Of a DNA stretch of 64,000 nucleotides, positions 1 through 11,157 are shown piece after piece. Positions within the stretch are counted from its first letter, which is position 1. The number at the start of each line of letters is the position of its first letter. The notes under the pieces are model-generated. The model was not told where the DNA came from, did no database searches, and saw only the letters and a program-made list of their open reading frames with translations. Both the position numbers and the translations under genes were made by a program. This DNA is from Collybiopsis luxurians FD-317 M1 (lineage: Eukaryota > Basidiomycota > Agaricomycetes > Agaricales > Omphalotaceae): positions 558,001 through 622,000 of the forward strand of contig KN834752.1 in the NCBI GenBank assembly GCA_000827265.1. The letters are read 5' to 3'.

Positions 1-221
1 AAAAAAAGGCCATTCTCCGTGAACGGTGCGCGTAGTGCGAGTAGCGCAGGGAGGTGCACGCCGCTGTAGGCTTATAATGAATCATCGGGTTTACATACGA
101 CGACGATGGATAGACTATGGTTTGGGTATTACTCTTATAATAACCTGTATTTTACGCTCTTTTGGTATGCAAAAGTTAAGCGGCCCGCTGCTAGCCGTTC
201 CCTTGTAAATCGACCACCACC
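1..221. other. Left edge, upstream region of the WW gene
   Basis: No open frame here looks like a gene. The stretch before the start at 222 is probably promoter and 5' leader; a CCACCACC stretch directly precedes the ATG. The upstream neighbour is outside the window. Confidence 0.4.
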
Positions 222-1076
222 ATGTCTTCGGGGTCGCCTTCTACCTCAACATCACCAAGTCCTCAGCCTTCGAGTGAACCCAAAGCAGAAGGGAAAATAG
301 AAGGGACTGTCAGAGATATTTCTTCTCCATTATCTAGTAAAGACAATGAAGAAAATATCCATTCCAGAGAGCCTTCAGAAAAGGACGACCCAAGTTCAGA
401 GCCTGCGTCTTCCACCCCAGCTCCAGATGTTTCATCTACCCCATGGCAGGCTATTTACTCACCCCAGTACAACGCCTACTATTTCTTCAATTCAGTAACT
501 AATGAGACAACCTGGGAGAACCCCCTGGCTACACCTTCCGATTCAGCAAATCCGGTAAATTCAGCATCTTCATCGTCTGAAACGGCACCTTCTGCAGAGG
601 AAAGCTCGTCCAGTGCAGCACCAACGTCTTCGTATAATGTCTTACAGGCTGCTGCCATCGCTCAAGGCATCGACCCGTCACTGGCCTATCTGGATCCTTC
701 TCTAGCTGGGTCTGTTCCGGGGTCAAGTTCCGGTTCCTACGGCGCTACAGCGAAGTTTAATGCTCGCACTGGCCAGTTTACTCGTGCCGATGCCCGGGAT
801 CCAACTCATTTGTCCGAGTTTGAAAGGGCAAAGAGGATGAGCGAGTTTTATTTTGACGTTAACGCATGGGAAAAGCAGAGGGATCAGGAGCAGGCGGAAG
901 AAGCGGCGGGGGGGAATGAAAAGAAGAGAAAGAGGCCCTCTAAGAAGGATTTGGTTTGTGTTTCTTTATGCAATCGGACGGCATCTTCGTTGGCTAATGA
1001 TTGTTTTGCATAGGAACGGTTCAAGGAGCAGAAAAAGCAAAAGAAGATTGCAAAGACTGCATGGCTTAGGACCTAA
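222..1076 (+). CDS. WW-domain protein, likely pre-mRNA splicing related
   Basis: Two exons, 222-953 and 1014-1076, give 264 residues. The intron (GTTTGT...CATAG, 60 nt) is in phase 0, and splicing replaces an early stop with a short basic C-terminus rich in K and Q. Residues 1-70 are Ser/Pro/Glu-rich and look disordered. A single WW domain lies at about 75-101, with W75, the aromatic YYFF block, W98 and P101, so it should bind proline-rich ligands. The last 90 residues are charged and contain a conserved-looking segment (FNARTGQFT, then SEFERAKRM) seen in fungal WW proteins of the spliceosome type. The WW domain is certain from sequence. The splicing role is inference from the charged tail and family resemblance. 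The start is the first ATG of the frame. Confidence 0.8.
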
Positions 1077-1791
1077 TTATGTCCCAATATATAAACTTGT
1101 ATTTGTTTAGCCCTAGAATCCTATCCGCTGCCATATTCGTTTTCCATTGTAATCGTTCCTTCTCTATGATGCTTTTATGATGGAGGCTTACAAGGTGTTC
1201 AACTGCAATGTGTACGATAGCAAGTTGAGGTGAGCATTTTATTGCCGTCTATGTATGTTATCCCTGTCAACATTTCTAAACTAAACGCAATTCCACAACA
1301 AGCTGCATCAAGCCAGCATCCTTGCGAATGGATCATCCCTCCGCCGATGTTTCCATACCGACACCCACAGTAATATCGCAAATGCGTCATGGATATATTC
1401 AGGTAAGAATTGATCAATATCACACCACACTGGATGTGTTAGGCCAATGAGGTTTCTCAAATTATCTTTCAGGTACCTTCCGTTCGTATGCCGTCGGAAA
1501 CTCGACTTGTTCTTCAGAGGCCAAAGCAGATTATACGACTTGCAAATGTGCCTAGTCTCTGTTCTTAGCCAGGAACCGAAGGTAACGGTGTCTATCATTG
1601 TATCATCTTCGCCAGGGTTGGTCTTATACATACCGTACATATTTGCTCCACTCCGCCAGCCGCGCGCTGGAAGCTCCACCTTCGGTGTCAATTCAGAATC
1701 ATCATATCCTTTCAGCAGACATGCGGAGCCGCTCCATTGAAGACGACATTCAAACCCTTCTCACACTAGTCCTTTCTTGTTTTTATCTCTC
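1077..1791. other. Intergenic between WW gene and membrane protein gene
   Basis: This holds the 3' flank of the WW gene and the upstream region of the next gene. A 127-codon minus-strand frame (1308-1691) lies here but matches nothing I recognise and has no supporting splice structure. I treat it as chance. Confidence 0.35.
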
Positions 1792-4700
1792 ATGTCGAGT
1801 TCTGCGCGGTAATTTATGAGCAGGCGAGTGATTGTTCTGCTCTTGGTTTTCTTCCCTAATTCCGTTTTTTTTTTTTCTTGCCTTTTGTTAGTGGTCAAAC
1901 TAATAACGCGACTGATTCAACCTCGAGCCCTGTGACTGACTTATCTTCCTTCAACTCGGAAACTGGTACGTCCTCGCCCACTCGTTGTAGTAAACACTAC
2001 TTGATTGAACTCATACTATAGCAGAGATCCCGTCGACCAGCACTTTCCAGAGTTCGATTTCAGACAGCAGTGTAACAGTAACACTTAGTTCTGTTCCTCC
2101 TTCTGCAACTATCTGGTCGAGTAGCAGTGCGGACAGCAGTTTGGATGGAAATACACGGACTGGTAGTATCTCTTCTGGTACCCTCAGCTCAACGGTGTCT
2201 CTGGCGACCACTTCCTCGTCAGCACTGACCACCCCTGCGACCTCTTCCGAGCAGTCGAACTCTGTCAGTAGTTCTGTGGAAAGTATTTCATCCGTCTCAG
2301 AGATGGCATCTACGGGAGGCTCGGTCTCTGTCAGCTCCTCATCGACTACACCCATTGTTAGCCCGTCTACAACTATAATTACTCTTCCTAATACGACTAC
2401 TCCCTCTTCTCCTTCATCCGACTCTGAAAATCAATCCGAGAGTCCTTCATCCACAACCGCTGAGGTTACGGCATCTTCTGCTACGTCACAATCGTCTCCA
2501 GCCATGTCAGATTCCAACACCCTCACATCATCTACAACTATACCTACTACCGTTTCTTCAGACGAAAGCTCTGGAACGGATTCGCCTACATTGACTCCGA
2601 CTTCCCCCCCTCCCTCTAGCTCAGACGTACTTACCTCGACAGGGACTGGTGATTCTACTGCTACTGAATCCCCTCCTGCAGAATCTATCAGTTCAGATTC
2701 TTCAACCGCATCACTTTCTACGGAGTCGGATTCATCCACACTTCCGCCGGATTCTACGACAATAACGGCTGTCACCTCAACAACCACGCCCTCGGACTCG
2801 ACTACAGCATCCTCTTTCACCTCCTCCGATACATCTTCTCCGACAACGGATTCATCTACGGTGATTGCAACGCCCTCGCCTCCCTCCTCTATCTCTTCTT
2901 CCGAGGTTCTCACCCCATCCGAGATCACGAGTATTGATGATGCCACCACTACGTCTTCTTTTGTAGAATCTACCAGCTCGATTTCTTCGCTCACAACGGC
3001 TCCATCCGATTCTGCAACGATACCCAACACAACTACTACACCTACAACAATATCGGACTCTACCACTACGATAATAACCCTTTCCTCATCATTGACTGAT
3101 TCTAGTGCTAGCGTTTCTTCTACTGAAACCGATTCATCTCTTCTTGGAGTATCTTCTACTGATTCTTCAACAATTACAATTTCCTCTATTTCCACTTCCA
3201 GTTTGGTCGCAACTACTTTGGACGTTACGTCGCTGACTACATTGTCCATTGACTCCATTTCTCTGCTGTAAGTTTTGGTTCGTTTTCTCTAAGTTGACAA
3301 CTTCTAATTTCTTCTATTAGTTCTTCGCTTACTTTGGAAGCTCCTTCGACAACGGCTGCCCCTGAAACGAGTCTTCTTACCCTGAATTCAATCGCCTCGT
3401 CGGATTCAGCCAATGTTGTTGCAGTCGTAATGACGGCTTCTGCTCAAGCGAGTACGGCATCAGGCGTTGAAACTTTGACAACTTTGACGACCGAGTTCTT
3501 AACTTCTACTCTTTCTGATGGCCAGGTCACCGAGATACCTACTTACACTGGAACTGTTGTAATAACTGTACTTCCTACCGGAAAGGTTGCGCCCAATCCG
3601 TCAGTATTATTGCACCCATATATACTTAATATAGCGCACTAATGAAATTTCTCCTCAATACAGATTCCTTCGAAACAAAGGTGCCATCGTCGGGGTAATC
3701 ATTACGGGGGCCTTTATCATCGCTGCCGGGCTTCTGGTCCTTATTTACGCAGTACGGAGACGTAGAAAACGAATGCAACTGCGAAGCAGATCACCTGAAG
3801 CACTTTATTCTGAACGCTCAGGTCGTGTTCTGATTCCAGGACATTCACCTGGCGCTGCATCGCCCCGACCTCTTGCAAGCCAGGAATGGCGTCCGCCATT
3901 GGTCGAAGAGGTTGGTGATGAGGAAGGACGTGAAATAGATGAGGAGGAGGATTATCCGGGGCCTGGGCAGCTCTTGCATGCTCCGATGGTAGTGCCTGTT
4001 GTGCCGAAGGAGGATTATGGCAGTCTCATGGGTGCTGTCCATAAATTTGCATCCATACCGAGTGAAGGATCAATCCCAAGGCCCGCCTCTCGCAGTATAC
4101 CTGTTCCAAAACTAGCGAGTGGTGACCCGGAAGTAGTTAGCACGAGTTCGAGTCGAATATCCGGACTTTTGATATCCTTTGACGAGGATGATATGACGAA
4201 CACTCCATCCCGGTCTCAAAGCGACACCAATCTTTCTAGTGAGGGTGGGAGCGGCGGATGGGTTCAAGCCGATGTTTTGACTCCAGACCCCTTCGCCGAT
4301 CCCCAAATCGATTCGCCATTTGACTCGATGCCAATGATTCGATCGGAGACGCCTAGTACTGTAAGGTATGTGGCGCTGAGTGGTGCTTCTTCCTCTCAGC
4401 TATTTTCTTCCCTTGCCACACCATCTCCGCTATCTTCCAGTCCGCGTCTTGGAGTCCAGTCTGAAGCACCCAACAGGCTTCGTGGTGGGGAAAGCTCCAC
4501 TGCAGCCCTAATTGGAGACATACAATCTACTGCTTCTCTAGCTTCTCCCTTTGAATCTCCCTTTGACCCATATACCGACTCCAACTCTTCTTCTGCACTG
4601 GGTCATTCATCTCTTCTCAACCCTCCACGGCGACCAAAGTTCATGGGAACCCTAACAGATCTCATACGTTCCTCTGAGCCTCCCGTCCTTCCCCCGATAG

Positions 4701-5108
4701 AACCTGTTGCGTCTCCTGGGGAATCCATCGACTCGTATCATGCGGATGATTTGCTCGATCCTACATTGTTGGAATCTGGGTCAAGTCTGGGTGGAAACGC
4801 GGAGGGAGGAAGAGGAAGTCACTCATCTGAAAGTTTGCTCGATTATGTTGACTATACGAGGCCTATCAGCTCCGTAAGTAACCTTAGCTCTTCCCTGATC
4901 CACAGTGCATCTGATATCACGACAGATCGTCTTCCGTCGACCTACTACCTTGGATTCTCAGATAGAACACTATGGAGAGGATGTACCTGTCGAGAACTCG
5001 GAGGCGCGTCTGCCTACCTCTCCCGCAGTTCGGGCGTATCATAACAAATTACTTGGAGGCAATGGACCTGGATCTACTGATGCTTTCGGGCGGGCAACTG
5101 ACTCTTGA
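1792..5108 (+). CDS. Ser/Thr-rich single-pass membrane protein with long cytoplasmic tail
   Basis: The inferred exons are 1792-1808, 1892-1965, 2022-3267, 3321-3599, 3664-4873 and 4926-5108, all phase-consistent, giving about 1002 residues. Residues up to about 540 are overwhelmingly Ser and Thr, as in heavily O-mannosylated fungal cell-surface stalks. A single membrane segment follows (GVIITGAFIIAAGLLVLIYAV, about 545-569), then a stop-transfer cluster RRRRKR and a cytoplasmic tail of about 430 residues rich in Ser, Asp and Pro. No classical signal peptide is visible with this start, so insertion would be as a type III protein. An unrecognised upstream exon could supply a leader. The last intron (4874-4925) is chosen because it swaps a short ending for one with a smoother composition. 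The architecture resembles mucin-like or WSC/Mid2-type wall-stress sensors but no WSC domain is seen. The function is inference. Confidence 0.7.
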
Positions 5109-5994
5109 GTTACGTCACTCCTACTTTCCTTCAGACGAATTGGACTGTGTTAGTGATTATCGCTGTTGACCCTTTCACTCTTTCATGCTCGATGCACTCT
5201 CTTGCCGGTTTCGACTAGAGATTTGGACTTTTTTCTCATGAACTACTTAATGATAATTTGCCTTCGACATTGACAGTATCTTACATACATTTTGCTTAAC
5301 TGTTTACAAAACTGAGAAAGTATCTCTACACGCTCTCCGGCCAATAGATATTCTCGCAGAATGCTTCGCCTTTGCAATGAGACTGGAACAGACCGGGGCT
5401 CCGGTTCGGATGCGATGCGATGCATTAGTCGTCCGCCGACATTTGCCTCGATGCTTGGAAGAATCATTCACTGCTACAAACAACACGTCGGTCATTGACA
5501 GCTTCAAAGAATCTTTCTAGCACAACTGAAGCACAAGACATACCTCAAGACCAGAATTACGGTCCCTAGCTAAAGACTAACTTGAACTGAGGTTTACTAG
5601 ATCCCACAACTTGTCCTACCACCTTTGAGGTTCTTTTTCTGGCTGCGAGGCTAACTTTACACGCGGGATTCCGGATCCTACTTCCGCCGTGAGGTACTTG
5701 AATGTATCTCAAATTACGTATATCTATAAATAGTGCCTCTTTTGCAGCCACTGACGAGGCTCGATGGCCACTTCCCGGTCGTCCCATGAGCAGTCTGATG
5801 ATGTTGAGTAGGCCCTTCCTGCTTTCTCATCTTATTACAATCAATCCAATGATAACTCGTCTCCGTCAGGTTCACCTAACCATTACCCCCATTCGAATCC
5901 CCACGAGAGAAAGTTTCACTCGACCAGGGGACCAATAAATTGAGCGCATCGGAGTGTCCACATTTCTACGAGAAACTCCCTGCACTTGATCATA
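5109..5994. promoter_or_regulatory. Intergenic and putative promoter of the PrpD-like gene
   Basis: No convincing gene is present. A TATA-like element, TATAAATAG, sits at about 5725-5733, some 260 bp before the proposed start at 5995. An in-frame TGA at 5941-5943 closes the frame upstream of the start. Confidence 0.35.
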
Positions 5995-7600
5995 ATGGCC
6001 GCCACCCAACAACTCGCTACTTGGGCCGTGAATCTCCAATTTTCCAACTTCACTGCACCTATCATCGGAGCTGCGGTAACTGCGCTCTACAACTGGGCTG
6101 GATGCGCAATAGGAGGATTTCAGCAGACTGCACCTCAGTTTGCGCTCAATGCGACCGCTGAACATTTCGGTGGACCTCCTACTGCTACGATATTCGGTCT
6201 GGCGAACAATACGGTTCGCGCTGATGCGCAGCTTGCTGCGTTTATCAATGGAATCGCAGGGCATGTAGATGATTACGACGATACCCATCTTGCAACCATT
6301 ATACATCCCACGGGAACAGTCGCTGCTGCGCTGTTAGCAGTAGCGGAATGGAAAGGCGGAATTAATGGCTCAGACTTTCTTACAGCTTTTATAGCTGGTG
6401 TGGAAGCCGAGTTGAAACTTGGTATCTCAGTATGGCCCCAACACTATGACGTAGGTTGGCACGACACGAGCACTACGGGATCCATCGGAGCCGCGGTGGC
6501 AGTATCGAAACTGCTGGGGCTTGACGTTCCGACGATGCAGCAGGCGATTGGGATAGCAGCTACGCAGGTCATTGGTATGCAGGTATTCTTTGGGAGCGAC
6601 ACCAAGAGTTTCCATGTTGGACGTGCCGCGCAATCTGGCATGCTAGGCGCTCTTCTTGCGCAAGCTGGCTTCACGAGTAGTCTGGAGGGACTCGAAGGGC
6701 AGTTTGGTTGGATACATGTAGTATCCACTCGTAAGTCGACCCGAATCTGCCCGTGAAACATCATATTCAGCCTGTTCTATATTGTAGGTCAAAACACCTC
6801 GGCTGAGTTTGGTACGCTAGGGCAGAGCTGGGAAATTCTAGCTAATACTTGGAAGCCGTACCCGTGTGGAGGTACGTCTTTTTGGTGCCTTTTAGTCAGA
6901 GACCTTAATCTCGTGTCTGTAAAACATTGCAGTTGTCATGCATCCCTCAATCGAAGGAGCTATCGAGGTTCAGTCCGCAGCACTGGGAAAGAACCTGAGC
7001 ATTTCCGATATCACAAAAGTTGAAGCGAGGGTGAACCCAGAGGTATTGGTTCTCACAGGTGAGACGGATCCGACAACAGGACTGGAAGGCAAGTTCAGTG
7101 TGTACCACGGAGTTGCTGTTGGGTTGTTATTCGGTGAAGCCACTCCATCTCAATTCACCGACGCCGTCGTAACCAATTCGACCGTCGTCGCGTTGAGGAA
7201 GCTGGTCAACGTGACGACGGATCCTTCGGTGAATGAGGACGAGGCGTTCATCAGTGCGCTGTTCAAGGACGGAACAAATATCACGCAACATATTGAGCAT
7301 GTTATTGGGAGCTTGGATAACCAATTATCGACGGCGCAGTTGAAGTCAAAGTTTATCGGCCAGACCGAGTTGGTTTTGGGAGCTGCGAGAGCGGAAAAGG
7401 CCTACGAGGCGTTTATGAATATCGGGAATATGTCAGACGTGTCGACGATAGCACAGTTATTCTCAGGTGCGAATGGTACTGGGAATTCTTCTACCTCAGC
7501 TAGCAGTAGTTCATCAGCGGCGGACGTACAATATGGAACAGGTGTAGTATTCTTTACCAGTGTTGCCGTGATACTGGGGTTGGCTGCGTTGATGTTGTAA
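5995..7600 (+). CDS. MmgE/PrpD-family protein with C-terminal hydrophobic anchor
   Basis: Exons 5995-6730, 6788-6871 and 6933-7600 encode 495 residues. The family includes 2-methylcitrate dehydratase and cis-aconitate decarboxylase (itaconate synthesis). The family active-site landmarks are readable: DDYDDTH and IIHPTGT near residue 90, GWHDTSTTGSIG near 160, KSFHVGRAAQ near 205, and KPYPCG followed by MHPSIEGA at the exon 2/3 junction. Hence the catalytic fold looks intact; the substrate cannot be told from sequence. The start at 5995 fits the usual N-terminus of the family (helix ending in WAGCAIGG). Unusual is the end: after the enzyme domain comes a Ser-rich linker and a hydrophobic C-terminus (GVVFFTSVAVILGLAALML), like a GPI signal or tail anchor. 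Eleven N-x-S/T sequons are present, more than expected for a cytosolic or mitochondrial enzyme, yet no N-terminal signal is seen. Confidence 0.85.
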
Positions 7601-7780
7601 TCGGTGAAGTTTTGTACGATACGACCCTGGATGTACATAGTCCTCGGACCTGAATGTAGAATAAATGAAATTTTCATCTCCTGTGGTCCAGGAGAGACTG
7701 AGTAATATTGATCGAAAGTAGATACATATACAACATTCCTCAAGCTTTAAAAATACAAATCCATCGAAGGCTACGAGCCC

Positions 7781-9202
7781 TCAATCAAACGGCACAGGAC
7801 GAATTCCTTGCCCTGATAGTCCTGGCCCCGGTACGGACCGCAACGTAGCGCCTTCCGTGTCCGCCTTTGCTGCAGCTGCAGCACCAAATGCCGACGGAAC
7901 AGGAATTCCACAACAATCTCCCCATCCAACCTCCCTCTGACCTGCTCCGCCCATATCGCCATTTGCGATATGTGGATGGGCGTGTCCCATATGTGCATCC
8001 AAGGCAAAATCTTTATCGGACGGAGGTGGAGGTCCATCCCATTTCAGTATACTTCCAAAGAGGAAATGTTGCATTACTGGTAGTTTAAACAGAACCTCTG
8101 CCGTGTACATTTTGATCATGCCCGAATTGACCTTGTCCCATGTTTTGACGGCAGAAATATCGTCGAGCATGGGGGAGTGCCAGCGGAGAGAGGCGGTTTT
8201 TATCTATGCAGGGAGAGTTGGTTAATGATAACGAAGACAAAGAGAGAAAGGGATTCACAGAGTTGATGAACTGGATGCAGGCGAAGTAGATATATTCTTT
8301 GGCGTATTCTTCTACGATTTCTGGGTCGTGAATTGATTTGGGTCGGATGTATTTGTGGCCTTGATGAGAAAGAGAGATCAGTACAAGGACAACGACCGAT
8401 GGGGATTACTCGCCTCTCAGTTGGGCACTTCCCCACAAAAAAGGGAGGAAATGGTAGTCGTCCAAGCCCCATACGCCGTGAGATCCAGCGGGCTCGAGCC
8501 AGTATGTTGATTGGAGAATGCGCATCACTTGAATGTATCTACGAACGATGTCAGCATCGAGGCGTGCAGTAGGTGGAGCGATAGCAGGTACCTCCAGAAA
8601 ACACGTATGACCAAAGCTTTATGATCGCTTTGTTGCAGAACACCTAGATGTTGGAGACAGATTCTGTCAACGGGGTAAGGCTGTAAAATGGAATCAGAAG
8701 CGCAGGGAAACGTACAGCCAACAGAGAAAGTTCAGTTCCATTCCACTTCCATAGTCTATCCGAGTTCTATTCCCCCAAGCTTCGTTGAAGTATACAGATA
8801 TTTCTGGAATGGAATCCGATGGGAGAGACCGGATAGTTGAATGAAAGGAAGCGGAGGTCTGAAAGAAACCAAGATTTATAACTTGTCCGAATAAATAGAT
8901 ACCTCGCGTACTTCTGAGATCTTGTCATAAAATGTTCTGAAAGCAGGATTTCCAAACCGCGAGGCTGAATTTTCCACTGGCGGAATGGATTTTGCGATTT
9001 CCTCTACACGGTCCAGGATGCTGAGAATGGCCTTAACTGGCGCAGATTCATCCAGCTTGTTCCCATCTGACAACTTGACACTGACTACAGCTTCATTCAG
9101 AGCTTGAATGAAATCTAGAATAGATTTATGAGTTTCTGAGGATTGGAACCATTCTAGCTGGGGCAATGTGAGCAAGGCTTTTCGTGGCTGAAAGAAAGTC
9201 AT
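7781..9202 (-). CDS. Serine/threonine phosphatase 2A activator (PTPA/Rrd family)
   Basis: Six exons read from 9202 down: 9202-8903, 8858-8716, 8663-8592, 8538-8414, 8359-8259, 8203-7781; 387 residues, the usual size. PTPA is a peptidyl-prolyl isomerase that activates PP2A-type phosphatases. Family signatures are clear: [13 protein letters not shown], then [52 protein letters not shown] and [14 protein letters not shown]. The fourth intron uses a GC donor (GAG|gcgagt), because the only nearby GT would break the frame. In the second intron an earlier acceptor (TTTTACAG) would disrupt the conserved helix, so the later GTTGACAG is chosen. The C-terminal 60 residues are Ala/Gly-rich and variable. 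It faces the SURF6 gene head to head with 45 bp between start codons. Confidence 0.92.
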
Positions 9203-9247
9203 TCTTTCCAAATTAGGCAAAGGGCGCCTTCTTCGCCTTTTACAGTC

Positions 9248-10672
9248 ATGGAAATTTTGAAATCTTCTTTGGAGCAGCACAACGACACCTTTGAAAATCT
9301 GCTCAAGCTCATACCTGCAAAATATTATCTAGTTCAAGAAGAACAGGTACCTTTGCATTCAAATGCCATCTATTTGTTTTCACATTCCTGTAGGCAGCCT
9401 CGAAATTTCAGAAAAATAGTAAAAAACAGAAAGCTCCAAAGCAAGCAATCAAAGAGGCTTCAAAAAAAGCCAAACGTGACAAGGTTTGCTATCCATCTAC
9501 TACTTTTCACTTTCATTGCCTATACTTTACATGTAGCTCGATCCAGCCAACCAAAAAACGGTACTCGACATTCAGAACGAGCAAAATGGATCGTCTGCAA
9601 CTGCTAAAGGAAAGGGAAAGCGGAAAGCTGATGATACGGATGACGACTCTGAAGATGATGAGGCTATGGAGGTGGATGTTCGTTTAGACGATTCAGATGC
9701 TGCAGAACCGGATATGGGTATCGATGCAAAGGCAGATACTGCCGAATCTCTTGTCCCGATGTCTTCTACCGGCTCCATCGCCGCCCTTCGAGAAAAACTT
9801 CACGCTAAAATGGCATCCTTGCGGCGAGGAGGTGGTAAAACAACAGAGTCCGACGACCGCGACTCCCTTCTCGAAGAACGCCGTCAGCAGCGAGCTGCGA
9901 TGCGAGAGAGGAGAAGGAAGGAGACCAAGGAGAAGATACGGAAAGAAAAAGGAAAAGATAAAGAAAAGGAAAAGGGGAAGGAGAAGAAGGACGCGGTGCA
10001 GGCACAAGGAAAGACGACCAAGGTATATCTACTCCTTTTCGCTCTGTACAAATGACATTAATTGGTATGTCAGGCTCAACTTTTCGTTGATGACCCTACC
10101 ACTGCTGTACTCGCCTCCCGGGGACCCAACTCCAAACTCACTTCTGTCACCTTCTCATCCGTGAGCCAAAGTGGACCCTCTGCACCAAGCTCTTCCCATA
10201 CAAAATTGAAAACGTCGTCCAACCCAACACAAGCGCTCTCCCAGCTCTCTACGCGTAAAGAAAAATTAGCCTCCTTGCCTGAGGAGAAGAGGAAGGAGAT
10301 CGAGGAACGGGAGAGGCTGGAAAAAGCTGAAGCAAGATTGGAGGGCGTGAAAGTGAGAGATGATGAAGGAAGGTTGAAGAAGGCTGTGAAGAGAAAGGAG
10401 AAGGAAAAGGAAAAGAGTCGGAAGACTTGGTATGTTCAGTGTTATCCGTACGACATGTTGCTTACACTATTCTACACAGGGACGAACGCAAAAACCAGCT
10501 CACCTCTTCAATGGCGGCGAAGCAAAAGAAGAGGACGGATAATATTGCGATGAGGAATGAACGACGGAAAGGTAATGATAAGAAGAAGCCAGGAATGGGA
10601 AAGGGAAGTAAAGGTAAATCAAGGCCTGGGTTTGAAGGTAAGGCGTTTGGAAAAGGGAAGGGGAAAAGATAG
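9248..10672 (+). CDS. RRP14: SURF6/Rrp14 ribosome biogenesis protein
   Basis: Exons 9248-9346, 9394-9483, 9537-10022, 10074-10429 and 10480-10672 give 407 residues. Rrp14/SURF6 is a nucleolar protein needed for pre-rRNA processing and subunit assembly. The N-terminal box LLKLIPAKYY is diagnostic. An acidic patch (DDTDDDSEDDEAMEVD) lies near residue 100. The SURF6 core follows: LREKLHAKMASLR, then very basic Lys/Glu/Arg helices, ERRQQRAAMRERR, and a C-terminal block RKNQLTSSMAAKQKKRTDNIAMR. The tail is Gly/Lys-rich (GKAFGKGKGKR), typical of nucleolar RNA-binding proteins. All introns are 46-55 nt with canonical ends. Confidence 0.9.
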
Positions 10673-11157
10673 ATATTTTAGAGTAGCGTACTTGGCGGTA
10701 AATTTGGACGCGTCGAATATAGCGCTCAGAGAAATAACGCACGTGCCTTTGACTCCTTCTCAGTGGGACGCGACGGACAGCGAACTCGGCCTCTGAACAT
10801 CACGGAAGGCTGCTCTGTTTTGATTTTTTTTTTTCTCTCTTCCTTAATTTCGCCGTTCGACCCTGAAATATCAAGCTGGAAGAGAGTGAGGACCAGGTAC
10901 TCAACTCAACTACGGTCACCTTGCAGAGCCAAACCGGGTATCAACCAGGATATCTACAGCACTATACTATTGATAATATTGCTTGTGCAAGCTTTAATCT
11001 GCTTTAATAGAGGCAATTTTAAACATTTGAAGCAGGTAGACTTTGGCCCAGGTATTCCACGTTTCAATCGCACCGGCTAATGTTCTTTTACAGACACTCA
11101 TTGGACCTCCCCCCGCTCTTTTCAATCCACCAAGTTGTTGAACAGGATCAGCCAGCA
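10673..11157. other. Intergenic and 5' leader of the zinc transporter gene
   Basis: No gene is seen. The segment before 11158 includes TTTTACAG at about 11086-11093 and an upstream GTACTC, so a leader intron is possible; this is inference. A longer frame opens with ATG at 11080, but that ATG lies inside the putative acceptor region. Confidence 0.35.

Noticed and set aside
2431..3258. 275-codon minus-strand frame of Val/Glu/Ser
   Set aside because: It is the mirror of the Ser/Thr-rich exon; repeated TCN/ACN codons keep the opposite strand open.
5872..6306. 144-codon minus-strand frame
   Set aside because: It overlaps the first exon of the PrpD-like gene, whose family motifs are clear.
9693..10164. 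Frames on both strands within the SURF6 exons
   Set aside because: They are by-products of the Lys/Glu-rich coding sequence.
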